A model generated the notes under the pieces. That model searched no databases and was not told the DNA's origin. It saw only the letters and a list, made by a program, of their open reading frames with translations. From Actinomyces sp. (lineage in GTDB: Bacteria; Actinomycetota; Actinomycetes; Actinomycetales; Actinomycetaceae): a DNA stretch of 64,000 nucleotides. The stretch is from positions 128,998 through 192,997 of the forward strand of contig NZ_JAUNHI010000003.1 in NCBI RefSeq assembly GCF_030524025.1, in the 5' to 3' direction. This document shows, in pieces, positions 59,186 through 64,000 of the stretch (position 1 is its first letter; each line of letters begins with the position of its first letter). The position numbers were made by a program, and so were the translations under genes.

Positions 59186-62164
59186 ATGGCTCGACGTAGC
59201 GCCGCCCCGGGTGCCTCGGCGCACCCCGCCTTCTCCACCCGTCACATCGGCCTCCGCCCCCCGGAGCTGGCCACCGTCCTGGAGCGGATCGGTGTGGCCG
59301 ACCTGGAGGAGCTGGCCGCCCGGGTCGTGCCCGATGGGCTGCCCGCGCTGGCGGCCGTCGAGCACACGCCCCCCTCGGCCGCCGGCGGCGGACTGTCCGA
59401 GCCGCAGGCGATCGCCGCGCTCGGCGAGCTCGCCGCCCTCAACGACCCCCACACCGAGATGATCGGCCGGGGCTACCACCCGTGCCACACTCCGGCGGTC
59501 ATCGTGCGCGACGTGCTGTCCAACCCCGCCTGGACCACCGCCTACACCCCTTACCAGGCCGAGATCAGTCAGGGCCGTCTGGAGGCCCAGCTGCTCTTCC
59601 AGACCGTCGTGTCGGACCTGACCGGCCTGCCGGTCGCCTGTGCCTCCCTGCTCGACGAGGCCACCGCCGTGGCCGAGGCGGTCACGCTCATGGCGCGGGC
59701 CTCCCGCCGGGCCGTCGGGCGAGCCGTCCTGCTCGATGCCGGCCTGCACCCCCAGTGCCTCGAGGTCGCCCAGGCCCGCTGCGAGCCGCTGGGGATCCGC
59801 GCCGTCGTCGCGACCGCCCAGGAGATGACTGACCCCGCGCTCCTGGCCGGCGAGCCGCTGGTCGGAGCGGTCCTGGCCCACACGAGCACCCGGGGCGCCG
59901 TGGCCGATCTGGCGCCCGTCGTGTCCGCCGTGCACGGCCGCAGCGGCCTGGTGGCCGTCGACGCCGACCCCCTGGCGCTGACGGTGCTCACCGAGCCCGG
60001 CGCGGTGGGCGCCGACATCGCCGTCGGCTCTGCCCAGCGACTGGGGGTGCCGCTGTTCTTCGGCGGCCCGCACGCCGGCTTCATGGCGGTCACCGAGGCG
60101 CTCCAGCGTCAGGTGCCCGGACGGTTGGTCGGGGTCTCCCACGACGCCGAGGGCGCCGAGGCCCTCCGCCTGGCACTCCAGACCCGCGAGCAGCACATCC
60201 GCCGGGAGCGGGCCACCTCCAACATCTGCACCGCCCAGGCACTCCTGGCGGTGGTGGCCGCCTTCTACGCCGTCCATCACGGCCCCGAGGGCCTGCGCGC
60301 CATCGCCCGCGGCACTCATGCCATGGCCGCGCGCATCGCCGCCGGGCTGCGGCGGGCCGGGGTGGGCCTGGAGCACAAGGCCTTCTTCGACACTCTGAGC
60401 GTGACCCTGCCCGGCGGCGCCGCTCAGGCGGTGGCCCTGGCCGAGCAGGCCGGCTACAACCTGCGTCTGCTCGATGAGGATCATGTCGGGCTGTCGACCA
60501 ACGAGACGACCACCGAGGCCGACGCCGCAGCCGTCCTGAGCGCCCTGGCCCCCGGCGCGGTCCTGGGCGATGAGGGCGAGGCGGAGGACTTCGCCCTGCC
60601 CGCCGGCCTGGAGCGCTCCAGCGCCTTCCTCACCCACCCGAGCTTCCACCTCTACCGCTCCGAGGCGGCGATGGTGCGCTTCCTGCGCCGTCTGGCCGAC
60701 CGCGACCTGGCGCTGGACCGCACGATGATCCCCCTGGGGTCGTGCACCCTCAAGCTCAACGCCGCTGTCGAGTCGGCGGCCTGGCTGGCCCCCGGCCTGG
60801 CCGGGATCCACCCCTACGCCCCCGCCGCCCAGACCCGCGGGTGGCGGCGCATGCTCTGCCAGCTCGCCGACCGCCTGGCCCGCCTGACCGGCTACGACCG
60901 GTGCAGCCTCCAGCCCGCCTCGGGGGCGCAGGGCGAGCTCGCCGGGCTCCTGGCGATCCGCGGCTACCTGCGGGCCCAGGGGCAGGAGCAGCGGGACCTG
61001 TGCCTCGTGCCCGCCTCGGCCCATGGCACCAACGCCGCCTCGGCGGCCGGCGCCGGGCTGGCGGTGGCCGTGGTGGCCACCGCCGCCGACGGGTCGATCG
61101 ACATGGAGGACCTGCGTGCCAAGCTCGACCAGCACGGCGACCGGGTGGCGGCGATCATGCTGACCTACCCCTCGACCCACGGGGTCTTCGAGCCCCACGT
61201 CGCCCAGGTTGCTGATCTGGTCCACCAGGCAGGCGGGCAGGTCTACATCGACGGGGCCAACCTCAACGCGCTGACCGGCCTGCTGCGCCCCGGCGACCTG
61301 GGCGGGGACGTCTCCCACCTCAACCTGCACAAGACCTTCGCCGTCCCCCACGGGGGCGGGGGCCCGGGGGTGGGGCCCGTCGTGGCCAAGGAGCACCTGG
61401 CGGCGCACCTGCCCGCCGGCCCCTCGGGCTCGGCCGCCCCCGAGGAGGGCGACCCCGACGCCGGGTTCTCCGGGCCGGCGGTCATGGGGGCGCGCTTCGG
61501 CTCGGCCGGGGTCATGCCCCTGGCCTGGACCTACCTGGCCCTGCTCGACGACGCCGACCTGCGGGAGTTGTCCCTGACGGCGATCGCCAACGCCAACTAC
61601 CTCGCGCGCTCCTTGGCCGACTGCTACCCCACGCTGTACACCGACGCCGCCGGCTTCGTGGCCCACGAGTGCATCCTCGACCTGCGCCCCCTGACCCAGG
61701 CCACCGGCGTGACCGCTGAGGACGTGGCCAAGCGCCTCATCGACTACGGCCTCCACGCCCCGACGCTGTCCTTCCCGGTGGCCGGCACCCTCATGGCCGA
61801 GCCCACCGAGTCCGAGCCCCTGGCCGAGCTCGACCGCTTCGTCGCCGCGATGCGCTCGATCCACTCCGAGATCGAGCAGGTCGCCTCCGGCGCCGTCGCC
61901 GTCGAGGACTCGGTGCTGCGCCGGGCCCCGCACACCCTGGCCCAGGTCGCGGCCGACGGCTGGGACCGGCCCTACCCGCGCTCGCAGGCCGCCTTCCCCC
62001 TGGCGGGGATGGAGCGGGACAAGTACTTCCCGCCGGTGGCGCGCATCGACAACGCCTGGGGGGACCGCAACCTCATGTGCACCTGCCCGGCTCCCGCCGC
62101 CTACGACACCACTGAGGACACCACGGGCGCCGGCGCGGCCGCCGGCGCCGGGAAGGATGCTTGA
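59186..62164 (+). CDS. gcvP: Glycine dehydrogenase (aminomethyl-transferring), P-protein
   Basis: This PLP-dependent decarboxylase of the glycine cleavage system is 992 residues, a single-chain (not split) form. The N-terminal half begins STRHIGLRPPELATVLERIG. The C-terminal half carries PLP-binding Lys716 in HLNLHKTFAVPHGGGGPG. GSCTLKLN and QPASGAQGELAGL are typical. ATG 59186 follows GGAGG by 6 nt. Its TGA shares one base with the gcvT ATG. Confidence 0.96.
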   Translation: MARRSAAPGASAHPAFSTRHIGLRPPELATVLERIGVADLEELAARVVPDGLPALAAVEHTPPSAAGGGLSEPQAIAALGELAALNDPHTEMIGRGYHPCHTPAVIVRDVLSNPAWTTAYTPYQAEISQGRLEAQLLFQTVVSDLTGLPVACASLLDEATAVAEAVTLMARASRRAVGRAVLLDAGLHPQCLEVAQARCEPLGIRAVVATAQEMTDPALLAGEPLVGAVLAHTSTRGAVADLAPVVSAVHGRSGLVAVDADPLALTVLTEPGAVGADIAVGSAQRLGVPLFFGGPHAGFMAVTEALQRQVPGRLVGVSHDAEGAEALRLALQTREQHIRRERATSNICTAQALLAVVAAFYAVHHGPEGLRAIARGTHAMAARIAAGLRRAGVGLEHKAFFDTLSVTLPGGAAQAVALAEQAGYNLRLLDEDHVGLSTNETTTEADAAAVLSALAPGAVLGDEGEAEDFALPAGLERSSAFLTHPSFHLYRSEAAMVRFLRRLADRDLALDRTMIPLGSCTLKLNAAVESAAWLAPGLAGIHPYAPAAQTRGWRRMLCQLADRLARLTGYDRCSLQPASGAQGELAGLLAIRGYLRAQGQEQRDLCLVPASAHGTNAASAAGAGLAVAVVATAADGSIDMEDLRAKLDQHGDRVAAIMLTYPSTHGVFEPHVAQVADLVHQAGGQVYIDGANLNALTGLLRPGDLGGDVSHLNLHKTFAVPHGGGGPGVGPVVAKEHLAAHLPAGPSGSAAPEEGDPDAGFSGPAVMGARFGSAGVMPLAWTYLALLDDADLRELSLTAIANANYLARSLADCYPTLYTDAAGFVAHECILDLRPLTQATGVTAEDVAKRLIDYGLHAPTLSFPVAGTLMAEPTESEPLAELDRFVAAMRSIHSEIEQVASGAVAVEDSVLRRAPHTLAQVAADGWDRPYPRSQAAFPLAGMERDKYFPPVARIDNAWGDRNLMCTCPAPAAYDTTEDTTGAGAAAGAGKDA

Positions 62165-63450
62165 TGAACCACCGACCCGAGCCGGCCCCCCTGCTGCGCA
62201 CCACTCCCCTGCACTCGGTGCACGCCGCTCAGGGGGCGGTCTTCACCGACTTCGGCGGCTGGGAGATGCCCCTGCGCTACACCTCCGACCTCGCCGAGCA
62301 CCACGCGGTGCGCCGCAGCGCCGGGCTGTTCGACCTGTCCCACATGGGCGAGGTCAAGGTGACCGGGCCCGGGGCGGTGGCCGCCCTCGACCACGCCCTG
62401 GTGGGGCGGATCTCGGCGGTGGCCATCGGCCGGGCCCGCTACACGATGATCGTCGCTGCCGACGGTGGGATCATCGATGACCTCATCGTCTACCACGTCG
62501 GTGAGGAGGAATACCTCGTCGTGCCCAACGCCGGCAACCGCGAGCGCGTGGCCGCCGCCCTGGCAGAGCGCTGCGCCGGTTTCGAGTGCGCCGTGGCGGA
62601 CCTGTCGCTGTCGATGGCGCTCATCGCCGTCCAGGGCCCGCGCGCCGAGGAGATCCTGCGCGGAGTCGTGGAGTCCGGCGCCGGGATCCCGGCGGCCCTG
62701 CGGCCGGTCCAGGACCCCGCCGAGACCGAGGACTGCGGTGAGCCCGACGTCCTGTGCGGCCCCGGCATCCTGGCGCGCCTGCGCTACTACGCCGCGGTGC
62801 GGGCCACTGCCGCCGGGCACGCCGTGCTCCTGGCGCGCACCGGGTACACGGGTGAGGACGGCTTCGAGCTGTTCTGCGGGGCCGAGGACGCCGTCGACCT
62901 GTGGACGGTCATCACCTCCCACGCCGCCGGGCTTGCCCCCGGGCCCGGCGCCGGCCCCGGGGCGGGCACGGAGCCGCTGCCGGCCTTGACCCCCTGCGGG
63001 CTGGCGGCGCGGGACTCCCTGCGCCTGGAGGCGGGCATGCCCCTGTACGGCCAGGAGCTGACCGAGGCGATCACTCCCTTCGATGCCTCCCTGGGCGCCG
63101 TCGTTGCTCTCGACAAGCCCGACTTCGTGGGCCGTGCCGCCCTGGAGCGCCGGGCTCGCGGCGAGGGCGAGCCCGGCACGCTGCGGCTCGTGGCCCTGGC
63201 CGGGAGGGGCCGTCGGGCAGCTCGGGCCGGATGCCCGGTGCGCGACGCCGACGGCCGGCAGGTCGGCACCGTCACCTCCGGCCTGCTCTCCCCGACCCTA
63301 GGCCACCCCGTCGCGCTGGCGCTGCTCGGCCCCTCCCAGGGCGAGGCCGCCCCCGACTGGACCGAGGGCACCGAGCTGGTCGTCGACGTGCGGGGACGGG
63401 ACTACCCGATGACGGTGGTCGCCGCGCCCTTCTACAAACGACCTCGCTGA
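62164..63450 (+). CDS. gcvT: Aminomethyltransferase, glycine cleavage T-protein
   Basis: The folate-dependent enzyme releases ammonia from the lipoyl-bound intermediate and is 428 residues long. It has TPLHSVHAAQGAVFTDFGGWEMPLRY, GLFDLSHMGEV, and VPNAGN. A Gly/Pro/Ala insert (about 262-270) lengthens it relative to most homologues. The C-terminal barrel ends DYPMTVVAAPFYKRPR. It is translationally coupled to gcvP (TGATG). Confidence 0.96.
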   Translation: MNHRPEPAPLLRTTPLHSVHAAQGAVFTDFGGWEMPLRYTSDLAEHHAVRRSAGLFDLSHMGEVKVTGPGAVAALDHALVGRISAVAIGRARYTMIVAADGGIIDDLIVYHVGEEEYLVVPNAGNRERVAAALAERCAGFECAVADLSLSMALIAVQGPRAEEILRGVVESGAGIPAALRPVQDPAETEDCGEPDVLCGPGILARLRYYAAVRATAAGHAVLLARTGYTGEDGFELFCGAEDAVDLWTVITSHAAGLAPGPGAGPGAGTEPLPALTPCGLAARDSLRLEAGMPLYGQELTEAITPFDASLGAVVALDKPDFVGRAALERRARGEGEPGTLRLVALAGRGRRAARAGCPVRDADGRQVGTVTSGLLSPTLGHPVALALLGPSQGEAAPDWTEGTELVVDVRGRDYPMTVVAAPFYKRPR

Positions 63451-63489
63451 GAACCGATTCCACCCGAGAACCCACTGAAGGAGCCCACC

Positions 63490-63882
63490 ATGGCACGTCA
63501 GCCCGTCCGTACCGACCTGCGCTACTCGGCCGAGCACGAGTGGCTCGACTCCTCGACCCCGGCGCGGGTCGGCATCACGGCCGTGGCGGCCGACGCGCTC
63601 GGGGAGGTCGTCTTCGTCGAGCTCCCCGAGGTCGGCTCGACCGTTGAGGCCGGCGCCCCCTGCGGCGAGCTGGAGTCGACCAAGTCCGTCTCGGACATCT
63701 TCTCCCCGGTGACCGGGACCGTCGTCGCGGTCAACGAGGCGCTCGAGGACGAGCCCGGGACGGTCAACTCCGACCCCTACGGCGAGGGCTGGCTCTTCGC
63801 CGTCGAGGTCTCCTCCGAGGGCGAGCTGCTGGGGCCCGAGGAGTACGCCGAGCGCTTCGACGCCGAGGTCATCCCCTCCTGA
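63490..63882 (+). CDS. gcvH: Glycine cleavage system H protein
   Basis: The 130-residue lipoyl carrier has Lys65 in [11 protein letters not shown] as the lipoylation site, and YSAEHEWL and [14 protein letters not shown] are family motifs. An AAGGAG site lies upstream. It completes gcvPTH; no lipoamide dehydrogenase gene is in the window. Confidence 0.97.
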   Translation: MARQPVRTDLRYSAEHEWLDSSTPARVGITAVAADALGEVVFVELPEVGSTVEAGAPCGELESTKSVSDIFSPVTGTVVAVNEALEDEPGTVNSDPYGEGWLFAVEVSSEGELLGPEEYAERFDAEVIPS

Positions 63883-63885
63883 GCC

Positions 63886-63931
63886 CGAGATCGGGACTTA
63901 TGGCACCTCGAGATCGGGACATATGACCCCT
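63886..63931. repeat. Tandem 23-nt repeat, copy C (2 units)
   Basis: Units at 63886-63908 and 63909-63931 start 3 nt after the gcvH stop, the same spacing as copy A after lexA. Confidence 0.8.
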
Positions 63932-63971
63932 CGCGGGGGCCGGCGTCCCGCGCGCGCGGGCGGGGGGGGGG

Positions 63972-63995
63972 CCCGACGAGGCGCTAGTCGTCGGG
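63972..63995. terminator. Hairpin downstream of gcvH
   Basis: CCCGACGA and TCGTCGGG form a perfect 8-bp stem with an 8-nt loop, preceded by a run of ten G (63962-63971). It is a likely transcript end for gcvPTH, although it lies at the window edge. Confidence 0.5.
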
Positions 63996-64000
63996 CGGGG

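Noticed and set aside
57872..61933. 1353-codon minus-strand frame opposite the glu and gcv genes
   Set aside because: It is an antisense shadow of gluC-gluD-gcvP in GC-rich DNA; no motif is visible and it crosses several well-supported genes.

Overview
The window is very GC-rich, densely packed DNA from an actinobacterium, most likely a facultatively anaerobic member of the Actinomycetaceae (Actinomyces or Schaalia type). That placement is an inference. It rests on long stretches of the actinobacterial core gene order (fpg-rnc-yceD-sepIVA as in mycobacteria, then coaD, rsmD, recG, DAK2-like, rpmB, thiL, ddl, gpsA, leuDC-IclR), on gluABCD, on a lexA/LysM/nrdR SOS cluster, and on the pairing of cytochrome bd with L-lactate dehydrogenase. 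No rRNA, tRNA, CRISPR array, prophage or intact insertion sequence was seen.

Layout. 1-2274: 5' part of an RNase E/G gene that runs off the window. 2729-11576: cydA-cydB-cydD-cydC, a translationally coupled GAF sensor kinase, and a convergent DevR/NarL-type response regulator. 11669-15211: mutM, rnc, yceD, a SepIVA-like coiled-coil gene and coaD. 15279-18542: a GH2 beta-galactosidase set into this core order. 18660-25069: rsmD, recG, FakA-like kinase, rpmB, thiL. 25056-30272: ddl, an AMIN-like lipoprotein, gpsA, an acyltransferase, murA. 30443-33431: leuD-leuC and a divergent IclR regulator. 33480-38013: a PimB-like mannosyltransferase, nrdR, an SOS-type LysM membrane protein, lexA and ldh. 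38111-44591: frameshifted dinG, hflX with a leader-peptide region, a split small membrane protein, an MFS permease and a methyltransferase. 44832-50641: a GntR/membrane-protein unit, a hypothetical gene, dapF, miaA and two YbjN-like genes. 50743-53890: a decayed ABC/FMN-binding/ApbE islet. 53886-63882: miaB, gluABCD and gcvPTH.

Functional themes are envelope precursor synthesis (murA, ddl, plsC, gpsA, PimB-like), RNA and translation functions (rne, rnc, rsmD, miaA, miaB, rpmB, hflX), DNA repair and SOS (mutM, recG, lexA, dinG), low-oxygen respiration and fermentation (cyd, ldh), and amino-acid metabolism (leuCD, dapF, gluABCD, gcvPTH).

The most notable signals are as follows. (1) A seven-codon leader ORF (MWIFRMR) upstream of hflX ends in an Arg-X-Arg motif typical of macrolide-dependent ribosome arrest and is followed by mutually exclusive RNA stems. 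(2) A former extracytoplasmic flavinylation/ABC system between miaB and the YbjN genes has been broken by several independent lesions. (3) A tandem repeat with a 23-nt unit occurs at three separate loci. (4) Many genes carry a TANNNT -10 hexamer 6-8 nt before the start codon, which suggests widespread leaderless transcription.
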